Shown piece after piece: positions 1-10,333 of a stretch of DNA of 64,000 bases. The stretch spans positions 31,447 through 95,446 of the forward strand of contig NZ_QUNG01000012.1 in the NCBI RefSeq assembly GCF_003387375.1, written 5' to 3'. Every line of letters begins with the position of its first letter. The stretch's first letter is position 1. This stretch comes from Marinomonas pollencensis. Its GTDB lineage: Bacteria > Pseudomonadota > Gammaproteobacteria > Pseudomonadales > Marinomonadaceae. Position numbers and translations under genes: made by a program. The notes below the pieces were generated by a model. It did not search any database and was not told the origin of the DNA. It worked only from the letters and a program-made list of their open reading frames with translations.

Positions 1-125
1 ACGACGAAACACTACGTCGCACTCTACGTTCTGCTGGTTACGTTACTCGTGACTCTCGTGAAGTTGAACGTAAAAAAGTGGGTCTACGCAAAGCACGTCG
101 TCGTCCTCAGTTCTCAAAACGTTAA
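1..125 (+). CDS. rpsI: 30S ribosomal protein S9, 3' end (partial)
   Basis: Only the last 40 codons are inside the window; the reading frame enters at base 3 and stops at TAA 123-125. The translated end is very basic and finishes in [10 protein letters not shown], the hallmark C-terminus of bacterial S9, whose tail reaches the P-site tRNA in the small subunit. The gene is followed by a strong terminator and then petABC, the usual rpsI-petABC-sspAB order in gammaproteobacteria. rplM should lie just upstream, outside the window. Confidence 0.95.
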   Translation, partial: DETLRRTLRSAGYVTRDSREVERKKVGLRKARRRPQFSKR

Positions 126-144
126 TTTTCGTTTTCAGATTATC

Positions 145-180
145 AAAACGCTTGGTGTTTATGCACCAGGCGTTTTTTTT
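145..180 (+). terminator. Rho-independent terminator after rpsI
   Basis: A hairpin with arms around AACGCTTGGTG and CACCAGGCGTT is followed by a run of eight T. It begins about 20 bases after the rpsI stop and separates the ribosomal operon from petABC. Confidence 0.9.
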
Positions 181-357
181 GCTTAAAATTTAGTGGCAAA
201 CTAAGAAGACATAGAGTTAAGTGCCTTTATTGCATAAAATGCGTTTAGCTCTATGGCTTTGTTGTGCTAACTATCGGCTCGATTCTGATGTGCAGAGCGT
301 TTTTTGGAGTCGGTGATAGCTTAAAAACTGATAAAGAGTGTGCTGCTAGTGACAAGA

Positions 358-942
358 ATGGTGAACAAAAAGCGTCGTCAATTTCTCATCGGTTCTACTT
401 GTACGTTAGCCGCGGTAGGGGGTGTTGGTATTGCGACGCCATTTATTGCGGCTTGGCAACCAAGTCGTCAAAGTCGAGCCGCTGGCGCGCCGCTTCGGGT
501 GGATATTAGCAAGCTAGAGCCTGGACAGCAGATGACAGTGGAGTGGCAAGGGCAACCGGTTTGGGTGGTGAGAAGGAGTGCTCAGAGTGTTTCCGAATTG
601 TCTGATTTGACCTCGTATTTGGTTGACCCTTTCTCGCAACAAGCTCAGCAGCCCAGTTACGCACAAAACCTATATCGCTCACTTAAGCCTGAGATTTCTG
701 TTTTGGTAGGGGTGTGTACCCATCTTGGTTGTTCGCCAATTTATCACCCAGAGCACTCCGCTCAAGACCTTGATGGGGGGTGGCGTGGTGGTTTTATCTG
801 CCCTTGTCATGGTTCGAAGTTTGATTTGGCAGGTAGAGCGTATAAGCATTTTCCTGCTCAATCGAACTTGGTTGTACCGCCTTATTATTATAAAAGCGAG
901 ACTCTGCTTGAGATTGGTATCGATGGCGAGGTAAATGGTTGA
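358..942 (+). CDS. petA: Ubiquinol-cytochrome c reductase, Rieske iron-sulfur subunit
   Basis: This is the Rieske 2Fe-2S subunit of the cytochrome bc1 complex, which passes electrons from ubiquinol at the Qo site to cytochrome c1. The N-terminus has KKRRQFLIG followed by a hydrophobic stretch, a Tat-type signal anchor. Both cluster-binding boxes are present: CTHLGC and CPCHGS, about 28 residues apart, giving the two Cys and two His ligands. The length (about 194 aa) is normal. The ATG at 358 was chosen because it starts directly at the Tat motif; an in-frame GTG at 340 would add six residues. Neither start has a good ribosome-binding site. The stop codon overlaps the petB start, so the two are translationally coupled. 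Confidence 0.95.
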   Translation: MVNKKRRQFLIGSTCTLAAVGGVGIATPFIAAWQPSRQSRAAGAPLRVDISKLEPGQQMTVEWQGQPVWVVRRSAQSVSELSDLTSYLVDPFSQQAQQPSYAQNLYRSLKPEISVLVGVCTHLGCSPIYHPEHSAQDLDGGWRGGFICPCHGSKFDLAGRAYKHFPAQSNLVVPPYYYKSETLLEIGIDGEVNG

Positions 943-2177
943 TGGCATTGCTGGGCAAATTCATTACTTGGTTGGATGACAGGCTCCCGATTAAGTCATT
1001 CTATAAAAAACATTTCACAGACTATTATCTACCTAAAAACCTCAACATCATGTATGTGTTTGGGGTGTTGGCGCTGTTATTATTGGTTAATCAGCTGTTT
1101 AGTGGGATCTGGTTGGCCATGAGTTACCAGCCATCGCCAGAGAAGGCGTTCGCCTCGATCCAATATATTATGCGTGATGTGCCATATGGTTGGTTGATAC
1201 GCTATCTCCATACCACAGGTGCCTCGGCCTTATTTATCGTCTTGTATCTGCATATTTTGCGTGGCCTATTGTATGGCTCTTATAAAAAGCCGCGAGAACT
1301 GGTTTGGTTATTTGGTATGACGCTTTACTTTGTCATCATGATTGAGGGCTTTTTAGGCTATTTGTTGCCGTGGGGACAGATGTCGTATTGGGGAGCTCAA
1401 GTTATCACCTCAATTTTTGGCAGTATTCCTGTTATTGGTCCAGGCTTACAAGAGTGGGTTCGTGGGGACTATTATGTTTCTGCGGCGACTTTGCAGCGAT
1501 TTTACGCCTTGCATGTCATTGCCTTTCCGTTATTGTTGTTGGCATTACTGTTTTTGCATCTTTCTACCTTGCGTCATGTGGGCTCCAATAATCCTGCAGG
1601 AATCGATATCAAAAAGTATCGGGACCACAATGGTGTGCCTTTAGATGGTGTGGCGTTCCATCCGTATTTCGTCACAAAAGATCTCGTGGCTATCGGCGTC
1701 TTTATGTTGTTATTTTGCTGTGTGGTGTTCTTTTATCCCACTATGGAAGGGTATTTTCTTGAGCCGACAAATTTACAGCCTGCCAATAGATTGCAGACCC
1801 CAGAACACATTTCTGCGGTATGGTATTTCACGCCTTTTTACGCCATGCTGCGTGCCGTCACTTTTTCTTTGTTTGGCTTCGAGGCAAAATTTTTAGGGGC
1901 TTTAGTGATGATGCTAGCTGTTTTAATGCCTTTCTTTTTGCCTTGGTTGGATCGCAGTGCCGTTACTTCTATTCGCTATAAAGGGCGTTTAAGTAAGTTG
2001 TTTATGGTGCTGTTTTGCTTAAGTTTCGTGGTCTTGGGGGTGGTAGGGAGCTTGCCTGCATCGCTGGCATCAACGCGACTTGCTCAGGTCTGCTGTGTCT
2101 TCTATTTTGCTTATTTTTTACTGATGCCTTGGTACTCCCGTTATGAAGTGACTCGGCCTGTACCGGAAAGGATTTAA
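942..2177 (+). CDS. petB: Cytochrome b subunit of the bc1 complex
   Basis: This is the membrane core of the bc1 complex and carries both b hemes and the Qo and Qi quinone sites. Eight or so hydrophobic helices are visible in 411 residues. The four heme ligands are present with the canonical spacing: His90 and His104 in helix B, His191 and His206 in helix D. The Qo-site motif that is PEWY in mitochondria reads AVWY here (residues 292-295); other gammaproteobacteria are known to carry PVWY. ATG at 942 overlaps the petA stop (TGATG), and petC starts three bases after the petB stop, so the three genes form one operon. Confidence 0.96.
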   Translation: MALLGKFITWLDDRLPIKSFYKKHFTDYYLPKNLNIMYVFGVLALLLLVNQLFSGIWLAMSYQPSPEKAFASIQYIMRDVPYGWLIRYLHTTGASALFIVLYLHILRGLLYGSYKKPRELVWLFGMTLYFVIMIEGFLGYLLPWGQMSYWGAQVITSIFGSIPVIGPGLQEWVRGDYYVSAATLQRFYALHVIAFPLLLLALLFLHLSTLRHVGSNNPAGIDIKKYRDHNGVPLDGVAFHPYFVTKDLVAIGVFMLLFCCVVFFYPTMEGYFLEPTNLQPANRLQTPEHISAVWYFTPFYAMLRAVTFSLFGFEAKFLGALVMMLAVLMPFFLPWLDRSAVTSIRYKGRLSKLFMVLFCLSFVVLGVVGSLPASLASTRLAQVCCVFYFAYFLLMPWYSRYEVTRPVPERI

Positions 2178-2180
2178 TGG

Positions 2181-2951
2181 ATGAGCATTTTATGGCATCG
2201 CTACGTATGCTGGTTCGGTCTAGTGATTTTATCGCCGATGCTGTTTGCGCAAGGAGAGGGGGTGACTAAAATAGTGCCGGATTTGCAGGATCTTGAGTCG
2301 TTACAGCGCGGTTTCGCACTGTATTCAAATTACTGTTCTTCTTGCCATCAACTGGAATATGTCCGATATAATCGAATTGCGGAAGATTTAACTATTCCTA
2401 AATCATTATTTGCCGAAAATTTATTGCCAAAATATGCTAGAATGGGCGACCAAATTACATCAGCAATATCAAAGTCCGAGGCGAAAGCTTGGTTTGGTGT
2501 GGTTCCGCCAGATTTAACGCTGGCAGCAGGTCTCCATGATCCTAATTGGATTTACCGATACTTGCAGGGATTCTATCAAGATAAATCGCGTCCTTTTGGC
2601 GTGAATAACCGAGTCCTCCCGAATTCAATGATGCCAAATGTGTTAGAGCATTTGCAGGGAGAGCGTTGGTTGCGTTGTAAAGACAAAGCGCGCGATTTTG
2701 ATGGTAAGCATGCCACATCCGTTACATTGGGTGATTCGAACTGTGTTATTGTTGATGGCGAAATAAAAGGTCAATTAACAGACCAAGAATTTAAAAAAGT
2801 AGCGTATGATATCGCCAATTTTTTGACTTACACTGCAGACCCTTCAAGGTCTAAAAGGGAGTCACTTGGATTGAAAGTGCTGCTTTTTATTGGTTTGTTT
2901 ACGCTTTTTGCGTATCTGCTGAAAAGAGAGTTTTGGCGGGATCTTGAATAA
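2181..2951 (+). CDS. petC: Cytochrome c1 of the bc1 complex
   Basis: This is the c-type cytochrome subunit that accepts electrons from the Rieske protein and hands them to soluble or membrane cytochrome c. An N-terminal signal peptide ends near residue 23 (LFA/QG). The single heme site is CSSCH at residues 52-56. A hydrophobic segment near the C-terminus, followed by basic residues and WRDLE, anchors the protein in the inner membrane. The length of 256 residues is normal for a gammaproteobacterial c1. It is the third gene of petABC and starts three bases after petB. Confidence 0.95.
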   Translation: MSILWHRYVCWFGLVILSPMLFAQGEGVTKIVPDLQDLESLQRGFALYSNYCSSCHQLEYVRYNRIAEDLTIPKSLFAENLLPKYARMGDQITSAISKSEAKAWFGVVPPDLTLAAGLHDPNWIYRYLQGFYQDKSRPFGVNNRVLPNSMMPNVLEHLQGERWLRCKDKARDFDGKHATSVTLGDSNCVIVDGEIKGQLTDQEFKKVAYDIANFLTYTADPSRSKRESLGLKVLLFIGLFTLFAYLLKREFWRDLE

Positions 2952-3052
2952 AATTATCGACTGATCAAGGGGCTTTGTTGAAGCGGGCTTGGTTGGTCAT
3001 TTTAATCGTTGGCCCGGTTGGGTCTGTGTTGTTTTTAAGATAGGGGTTATAC

Positions 3053-3685
3053 ATGGGTGTTATTGCTAAGCGCTCTTCAATGACGTTCTTCTCCGATGGT
3101 GAAGATCACTACAGTCATCGAGTACGTATCGTGCTGGCTGAGAAAGCCGTTACTGTTGACATCATTGATGTGGACCCATTCAATAAGCCAGATGAATTGG
3201 CTGATGTGAATCCATACAATGAATTGCCAGCATTAGTGGATCGTGATTTGGTTCTTTATGAGCCAAACGTAATGATGGAATATTTAGATGAGCGTTTTCC
3301 TCATCCGCCTCTATTGCCTGTTTACCCTGTTGCTCGTGCGGAAAGTCGTTTGTACATGTACCGTATACAACGTGACTGGGCGAAATTGGTTGATTTGATT
3401 CTTTCTAGTAAAGACAAAGAAGCGGTTGCGCAAGCACAAAAAGAGTTGCGAGAAGGCTTAATCAGCGTGTCTCCAATCTTTGAAGAAAAGCCGTATTTCA
3501 TGAGTGAAGAATTTACCATTGTTGATTGTTGTCTTGCACCTATCTTATGGCGTTTGCCAGCGTTGGGTGTGGATATTCCAAAAGATCAAGCGGCTTCTTT
3601 GCATAAATACATGGACTTGGTTTTCTCTCGTGAATCATTCAAAGAGAGCTTGTCTGAAGCAGAGCAGGAAATGCGTCTAGACTAA
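3053..3685 (+). CDS. sspA: Stringent starvation protein A
   Basis: SspA is an RNA-polymerase-associated protein with a glutathione S-transferase fold. It supports stationary-phase and acid-stress expression but has no GST activity. The 210-residue protein has an N-terminal thioredoxin-like half ([22 protein letters not shown], then [19 protein letters not shown]) and an all-helical C-terminal half. PHPPLLP around residues 82-88 matches the conserved surface motif of SspA. It lies between petC and sspB, the usual position. A terminator follows it, so sspB probably has its own promoter or depends on readthrough. Confidence 0.95.
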   Translation: MGVIAKRSSMTFFSDGEDHYSHRVRIVLAEKAVTVDIIDVDPFNKPDELADVNPYNELPALVDRDLVLYEPNVMMEYLDERFPHPPLLPVYPVARAESRLYMYRIQRDWAKLVDLILSSKDKEAVAQAQKELREGLISVSPIFEEKPYFMSEEFTIVDCCLAPILWRLPALGVDIPKDQAASLHKYMDLVFSRESFKESLSEAEQEMRLD

Positions 3686-3702
3686 TGTGTCTGATGTAGA
3701 TG

Positions 3703-3731
3703 AAAAAAGGGGCTGTTGTGGCTCCTTTTTT
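3703..3731 (+). terminator. Terminator between sspA and sspB
   Basis: An A-rich stem of the form AAAAAAGGGGC / GCTCCTTTTTT with a short loop starts 18 bases after the sspA stop and ends in a T run. Confidence 0.8.
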
Positions 3732-3866
3732 GTATCAGCTGTGTGCGAAAGTAGCATAGATTAGTCTTGGTTAAGCTGTCTGTGACGGGCTGGCCGAGTT
3801 GGAAATAAAGTAAAAACGCGTATTACTTTGGCCTTATTATTTAAGGTGAAAGATGTAGGAGTTGTA

Positions 3867-4250
3867 ATGTTACCTAAAAGATCTTATTTGCTGAATGCGG
3901 CGTATCAGTGGGTATCTGATAATGACATGACGCCATATCTGTTGGTTGATGCTGAGCAAGAAGGTACGGTGATTCCAAGAGAATTTGTTCAAGATGGGCA
4001 GATCGTGCTTAATATTAGTATGTCTGCGGTGCGACATTTGATTATGGACAAAGAGGCGGTTTCTTTTGAGGCTCGCTTTAGTGGTAAGCCGATGCAAGTA
4101 TATGTGCCGATGAAAGCGGCATTGGCGTTATACGCGAAAGAAAATGGTGATGGCTTTGTTTTTCCTGACGAAGAGTTTCCGGATAGCCCGACAGAACCTA
4201 CGCCACCAAAACCAGAAAAGAAAGCCTTCACATTAAAGGTTGTAAAATAA
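3867..4250 (+). CDS. sspB: ClpXP protease specificity-enhancing factor SspB
   Basis: SspB is an adaptor that delivers ssrA-tagged, stalled polypeptides to the ClpXP protease. The N-terminal substrate-binding domain (about residues 1-110) has the usual beginning LPKRSYLLNAAYQW and the internal VLNIS and VPMKAALALYAKENG segments. A Pro/Glu-rich linker leads to the conserved C-terminal ClpX-docking tail, LKVVK. ATG 3867 was chosen because TAGGAG lies just upstream; an upstream in-frame start at 3828 would add 13 unsupported residues. The length of 127 residues is close to that of other gammaproteobacterial SspB proteins. Confidence 0.95.
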   Translation: MLPKRSYLLNAAYQWVSDNDMTPYLLVDAEQEGTVIPREFVQDGQIVLNISMSAVRHLIMDKEAVSFEARFSGKPMQVYVPMKAALALYAKENGDGFVFPDEEFPDSPTEPTPPKPEKKAFTLKVVK

Positions 4251-4297
4251 CCTGAGAATGGGATTAAGGTGCAGCATCGATCGATGCACTGTAAAAC

Positions 4298-4327
4298 AAA
4301 AAAAGAGCCTGAGGGCTCTTTTTTTGT
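4298..4327. terminator. Bidirectional terminator between sspB and diaA
   Basis: The hairpin AAAGAGCC-TGA-GGGCTCTTT is flanked by an A run on the left and a T run on the right, so it can end transcription of sspB on + and of the lpoA-yraN-diaA group on -. Confidence 0.88.
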
Positions 4328-4336
4328 TGGTGTTTA

Positions 4337-4930
4337 TTACTCTTCGTAGCCAAACAGCTGGCGTTCAAGTAAATCAATTAAGGTGTGAATGACGGTAATT
4401 TGGCATTCGTGAACACGTGCTGTGCCTAATAAATTAATTTTAATTTCGGTGTCGTCGCGAGAGGTTAAAGAAGACACGTTTTTGGCTTCTGGGCTGGTGA
4501 GCGCGACTATGTTCATTTTTCTTTCATGGGCCGCTTGAATCGCTTGGATAATCGGAGAGGTATTGCCTCGATTGGCAATCACAAACAAGATATCTCCAGG
4601 ATTGCCGATGGCAGTAATTTGCTTAGAGAAAACGTCATGGTAACTGTCGCTATGGGTGATAGCGAGCAAGGCAGCGCCGTCTCCACTGAGATTGATGGCA
4701 GGTAACCCCGGTCTTTCCCTGTCCATTCTGTCTAGCATCAGTGTACTAAAATACTGGGCGAGGTGTGAGCCTGTGCTGTTGCCTACACAAATGACCTTAC
4801 CGCCGGCGGCGACGCTAGAGAAAATAACTCGAGCGGCGTGCTCAATATAAGGTGGCAAGCTTTCTAATGCTTGTTGTTGAGCCTCAAAACTTTGGGCAAA
4901 TTGTGTGTAGATCGCTTCTTGAAAATCCAT
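4337..4930 (-). CDS. diaA: SIS-domain DnaA-initiator-associating protein DiaA
   Basis: This 197-residue protein has a single sugar-isomerase (SIS) domain, close to GmhA phosphoheptose isomerase. The phosphate-binding loop reads CVGNSTGSHLAQYF, and the core contains ERPGLPAINLSGD and FVIANRGNTSPII. Gene order lpoA-yraN-diaA matches the DiaA locus of E. coli, where DiaA binds DnaA and promotes timely initiation at oriC; this is the reason for the name. By sequence alone GmhA cannot be fully excluded. It starts six bases after yraN ends, so the two are cotranscribed. Confidence 0.85.
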   Translation of the reverse strand: MDFQEAIYTQFAQSFEAQQQALESLPPYIEHAARVIFSSVAAGGKVICVGNSTGSHLAQYFSTLMLDRMDRERPGLPAINLSGDGAALLAITHSDSYHDVFSKQITAIGNPGDILFVIANRGNTSPIIQAIQAAHERKMNIVALTSPEAKNVSSLTSRDDTEIKINLLGTARVHECQITVIHTLIDLLERQLFGYEE

Positions 4931-4935
4931 AGTGG

Positions 4936-5325
4936 TTAAAATACTGCTTTAAGCCAAGTTAAATGTTGAGTGTCTATTGCTTGATCAAACAATATGGCGT
5001 CGAAACGACAGGCATTTGTTGATTTATTATTCTGTTGTAACCAGTAATCCGCAGTGAGTCTGATTTTTCTTAGTTTTGACTCACTAAGGCTCTCTGCGGC
5101 ATTGCCGTGTGATGCGTTGGCGCGAAAGCGCACCTCAACGAACACATAGGTTTTATTGTCTAGGAAAATGAGATCAATCTCTCCCATACGACTGTGAAAA
5201 TTTCTGTCTATCAGTCGTAGTCCTTGCTGCAAAAGATAGTCTTCTGCAGCTTGTTCGGCTTTCTCTCCATTGTTTTTAGGGGAGTTCCGTTTCTTCCTGG
5301 TGAAAAAATTGAGTACTGACGGCAT
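4936..5325 (-). CDS. yraN: YraN family (UPF0102) endonuclease-like protein
   Basis: This 129-residue protein belongs to UPF0102, a restriction-endonuclease-fold family of unsettled function. The nuclease-like core is visible as GEKAEQAAEDYLLQQGLRLIDRNF, then GEIDLIFLD and VFVEVRFR; the E...D...ExR pattern fits the PD-(D/E)XK motif, with Arg replacing the usual Lys in the last element. The basic N-terminus TRKKRNSPKNN precedes the domain. The start overlaps the end of lpoA by 50 bases, a tight coupling. The neighbours lpoA and diaA are the expected ones. Confidence 0.92.
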   Translation of the reverse strand: MPSVLNFFTRKKRNSPKNNGEKAEQAAEDYLLQQGLRLIDRNFHSRMGEIDLIFLDNKTYVFVEVRFRANASHGNAAESLSESKLRKIRLTADYWLQQNNKSTNACRFDAILFDQAIDTQHLTWLKAVF

Positions 5326-7117
5326 TAACCAAATTTCCTTTTCGGTAAGTCATAATCTCAGGTCGTTTATGGAATATACCATTTTTATCCATGGTAATAA
5401 TGCCTGTATTAGCAGAAAGTCGTGTACTTTTTAGTTGAACAAACAAAGGGTAGCGGTTGGCGAGCAAATAGGCGTCAGCACCGAGCGCATACAGACGGCG
5501 TAAAATATTGGAATCTCTGTCATTTGAAACTTCGTCAAGCAGGCTGCTTTTCTGAGCGATCGCAGGAATTTCCGTGAATAAAATACGCTCAATATCGTTA
5601 AAATTAATATTGCGCTCAGGTGGTGTGTCATTCAATGTGCTGCTGGCCAGCATGGGGATCTGCTTCGCAAAGTAATAATCTAAAAGAGGGCGAACCTGCT
5701 TTGCATCACTGAGTTTGCCAACAAAAAACACATAGTCTAGATCTTGTCTGGGTCTTGCAACACTGTCAACGCGCTCGCCTGTCCAGCGTTGTACCAGTGC
5801 AATACGGCGTTTGCTTTCGTTGACCAGTAACAGTTTTTGTACTGCGTTTTGGCGATCCCGAGACGCATTCTTATAGGATAAGTTTGCTGTCACGCTTATC
5901 TTGTCTTGTTTCGCGGCTTGTAAAAACTCATCACTTTGTCTTAACGCCCAAGTACTTTGTGTGCTCAAAATAGCGGCTTTTTTGGCGCCGGCTTGTTTGG
6001 CGAAATGGATCAGTTCATGAATATCATCGCTAGAGCCTAAAGAGAAGTGAAAGAGATTTTCTCGATAGCTGTTATTGGCCAGTTGATTGAGTGCAATCAC
6101 TGGGTGCGGCAAGGTCGACAAGCTAAGGCGTGCTACATTGCTCTTTTTAAGCGGCCCTATAATAACATCGGGATTCAGCTTGTTGGCAGTGGCCAATGCG
6201 TCTGTGATATTCGGATAAGCGTCGGTATTGATGATCTCTATATCTGCACGTTTGGTTTTTTGATGGTAATAAGCAGAGAAAAAACCGTCGAGGATAGCTT
6301 GAGAGGCGCGTTCTAGTTTGCTGCCCATTGGCAGCATTAGGACAATTTTTTGTGGCGCCATTTCGCCAAGTTTGGCAATGACGCTAAAGTCTAATGGAGG
6401 GCTGATTGCAGCCGGGTGTTCAGGGAATTGCGCCTGCCAGCGTTGGAACTGAGTAAGTTGCTGCTCAACTGATAGGGTTTGATTACGCAAAATACTACTG
6501 ATAGTGAGCCAACCCGCTAAGTCAGCTTGTGGGTTCTGTTTCAGTTTTGCAAGTTGTGTGTCTGTTAGGTTTTGAATAGAAGACCATAACGCGGTTTGGT
6601 TGTAGGTTTTGTCATCACCGCTAAGCGTATTTTCTAATGATAAACGCAGGGTAATGGCTTCAGCCCAGTGCCCTGTGTATTCCAAAACCACGGCTTTGGT
6701 TTCATTCAGTTGAATTTGATAACCAGGTTCTCTAGCTGAATCAAGTTGATCTGCTTGCCCTAATAGTGCCATGGCCTGGAGGGGATCGTCTAATTTTGCG
6801 GCGATCAAAGCTGCCAATAGTAACGCTTTAAATTGAATCCGTGATGATGTGGTAAGGATTTTATCACCCAAACTATCGTGAGCTTGTTGATAGTGGCCTT
6901 GTTTGTAAAATTGCAGAGCGTTGTCGTACGCCGACAGCAATTCTTCTGGGGCCTTATAAGGGTGGTAAATACTGTCTGGAACTGTGCTTTCTTGGCTACT
7001 AGGCGGTATATATTCCGGTAAAGTGCCTTGCGACCTATTTAAATTCGTCGAGCTACAAGCACTTAGCAGAAATGTACAGACGGTTAATGATATGATGCGA
7101 AGATTAATTAGGCTCAT
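5276..7117 (-). CDS. lpoA: Outer-membrane lipoprotein activator of penicillin-binding protein 1A (LpoA/LppC family)
   Basis: LpoA is anchored in the outer membrane and reaches through the peptidoglycan to activate the transpeptidase of PBP1A. The start at 7117 places a lipoprotein signal with lipobox LSAC near residue 20; a longer in-frame reading to 7207 would bury the signal peptide and overlap rsmI. The N-terminal half (to about residue 260) is helical and TPR-like. The C-terminal half has the periplasmic-binding-protein fold, starting near KIVLMLPMGSKLERASQAILDGF. At 613 residues it is of normal size. It is transcribed with yraN and diaA and away from rsmI, whose start is only about 32 bases distant. 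Confidence 0.93.
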   Translation of the reverse strand: MSLINLRIISLTVCTFLLSACSSTNLNRSQGTLPEYIPPSSQESTVPDSIYHPYKAPEELLSAYDNALQFYKQGHYQQAHDSLGDKILTTSSRIQFKALLLAALIAAKLDDPLQAMALLGQADQLDSAREPGYQIQLNETKAVVLEYTGHWAEAITLRLSLENTLSGDDKTYNQTALWSSIQNLTDTQLAKLKQNPQADLAGWLTISSILRNQTLSVEQQLTQFQRWQAQFPEHPAAISPPLDFSVIAKLGEMAPQKIVLMLPMGSKLERASQAILDGFFSAYYHQKTKRADIEIINTDAYPNITDALATANKLNPDVIIGPLKKSNVARLSLSTLPHPVIALNQLANNSYRENLFHFSLGSSDDIHELIHFAKQAGAKKAAILSTQSTWALRQSDEFLQAAKQDKISVTANLSYKNASRDRQNAVQKLLLVNESKRRIALVQRWTGERVDSVARPRQDLDYVFFVGKLSDAKQVRPLLDYYFAKQIPMLASSTLNDTPPERNINFNDIERILFTEIPAIAQKSSLLDEVSNDRDSNILRRLYALGADAYLLANRYPLFVQLKSTRLSANTGIITMDKNGIFHKRPEIMTYRKGNLVNAVSTQFFHQEETELP

Positions 7118-7149
7118 AAGCTCATAAAATGACAGATAAAAGAGGCAAT

Positions 7150-8010
7150 ATGGTAGCACATAGTTCAGATGATGTGAGGGGGACGCTATACATAGTTGCC
7201 ACCCCAATAGGCAATCTTGAAGATTTTAGCCGCAGAGCTGAAAAAACTTTACGCGAAGTAGACTATATCGCGGCGGAAGATACACGCCATACACGTCGAT
7301 TATTGAACCACTTTGGTATTGAAGCGAAACTGTTTTCGATTCACGATCACAATGAGAAAGACAAATCCGAATACGTCGCCACTTTATTGGAAGAGGGTAA
7401 AAATGTTGCCCTGGTTTCGGATGCGGGTACGCCACTTATTTCTGACCCAGGCTACCATATTGTGAGCTTTTTACGCGCACGAGGTCTAACGGTGACGCCT
7501 GTGCCAGGATCATGTGCTCTGATTGCAGCCCTTTGTGCGTCAGGTTTACCCACCGATCAATTTTTCTTCGCAGGCTTTGTGCCAGCGAAGTCGAAAGCTC
7601 GTTGTGATCTATTTGATTCTTGGAAGACGCAAGCCGGCACTGTGGTGTTTTATGAATCAACCCATCGTATTTATGATTCAATTAAGGATGTTGCGAGTGT
7701 TTACGGCGATGATGCTCAGCTGGTTCTTGCCAGAGAAGTAAGTAAAACCTTTGAAACCTTTTTGTCTGGTACGGCAACTGAAATCTTGGCGATGTTTGAT
7801 GCTGACGCTAACCAGATGCGTGGTGAATTTGTCGTAATGCTAAGCTTCACACAAGAAAGCGGTGACGAAAAAGAGCTCGAAGCCATGCGTATTTTAACCA
7901 TATTGTTGGAAGATTTGCCGGTGAAGCAAGCGGCCTCAATGGCGGCGAAACTGACGGGTGAGAAGAAGAATTATCTCTATAAAATGGCGCTCGAAATGCA
8001 GGCTGACTAG
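7150..8010 (+). CDS. rsmI: 16S rRNA (cytidine(1402)-2'-O)-methyltransferase
   Basis: RsmI methylates the ribose of C1402 in the P-site region of 16S rRNA and works with RsmH at the same base. It has the tetrapyrrole-methylase fold: GTLYIVATPIGNLEDFS at the N-terminus, AAEDTRHTRRLLNHFGI, LVSDAGTPLISDPGY and VPGSCALIAAL are all family signatures. ATG 7150 has AAAGAGG five bases upstream; an alternative ATG at 7129 has no ribosome-binding site. The length is 286 residues, as usual. The promoter must overlap the start of divergent lpoA. Confidence 0.95.
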   Translation: MVAHSSDDVRGTLYIVATPIGNLEDFSRRAEKTLREVDYIAAEDTRHTRRLLNHFGIEAKLFSIHDHNEKDKSEYVATLLEEGKNVALVSDAGTPLISDPGYHIVSFLRARGLTVTPVPGSCALIAALCASGLPTDQFFFAGFVPAKSKARCDLFDSWKTQAGTVVFYESTHRIYDSIKDVASVYGDDAQLVLAREVSKTFETFLSGTATEILAMFDADANQMRGEFVVMLSFTQESGDEKELEAMRILTILLEDLPVKQAASMAAKLTGEKKNYLYKMALEMQAD

Positions 8011-8067
8011 CTTGATAACTGCGCTTTAGATTAACCAAATGGTCAAGTCTAATGTTAGCGAAGACTG

Positions 8068-8095
8068 TTTACATTAGACTAAGACTGAGTATACT
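8068..8095 (+). promoter_or_regulatory. Predicted sigma-70 promoter of the thiamine operon
   Basis: A -35 box TTTACA (8068-8073) and a -10 box TATACT (8090-8095) are separated by 16 bases. Transcription would begin at about 8102, exactly where the TPP aptamer starts. The -10 box is inside the 14-bp palindrome CTGAGTATACTCAG (8085-8098). The -35 box overlaps the right arm of a 10-bp inverted repeat (8046-8055 / 8071-8080). This is a reading of consensus boxes only. Confidence 0.65.
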
Positions 8096-8101
8096 CAGCG
8101 G

Positions 8102-8191
8102 CACTTGTCGGAGTGCCATTTGGCTGAGATCGCATTATTAAATGCGGGATCCGCAGAACCTGATCGGGTTAACACCCGCGTAGGAAACAAG
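8102..8191 (+). promoter_or_regulatory. TPP riboswitch (THI element)
   Basis: The conserved TPP aptamer blocks are present in order: TGTCGGAGTGCC, GGCTGAGA, a variable hairpin ATCGCATT/AAATGCGGGAT, CCGCAGAACCTGATC, GGGTTAACACCCGCG and GTAGGAAACAAG. Thiamine pyrophosphate binding to this RNA represses the downstream thi genes. It lies about 200 bases upstream of thiC. Confidence 0.95.
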
Positions 8192-8213
8192 AAAGTCTCT
8201 ATTTTTCTTATCT

Positions 8214-8262
8214 GCATCAAATGAACTCCTGTGTCATGTGTTGTTTTGATGCTGCATTTTTT
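8214..8262 (+). terminator. Possible expression-platform terminator of the TPP riboswitch
   Basis: Arms GCATCAAA (8214-8221) and TTTGATGC (8245-8252) enclose a 23-base loop and are followed after four bases by a run of T. It lies between the aptamer and thiC, so TPP could favour this hairpin. The loop is long for an intrinsic terminator, and about 125 bases remain before the thiC start, so control at the ribosome-binding site is also possible. Confidence 0.45.
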
Positions 8263-8379
8263 CGTCATTTCTAAACACGCCACAGGATTCATCTTATTTG
8301 CGATATACCAAACTGAAGCGTTCAGTTTTGTGTCGTGAGCAAGCACCCCAGACAAGCACTTCTCTATTTTTTGTAGTAG

Positions 8380-10326
<1,947 letters not shown>

Positions 10327-10333
10327 GAGTGTT

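Noticed and set aside
340..357. GTG start adding six residues to PetA
   Set aside because: No better ribosome-binding site than ATG 358, and the extra residues LLVTR precede the Tat motif without a reason; kept only as an alternative.
4274..4287. Perfect 14-bp palindrome GCATCGATCGATGC between sspB and its terminator
   Set aside because: It is close to the end of sspB and before the terminator, with no promoter to control; probably mRNA structure or chance.
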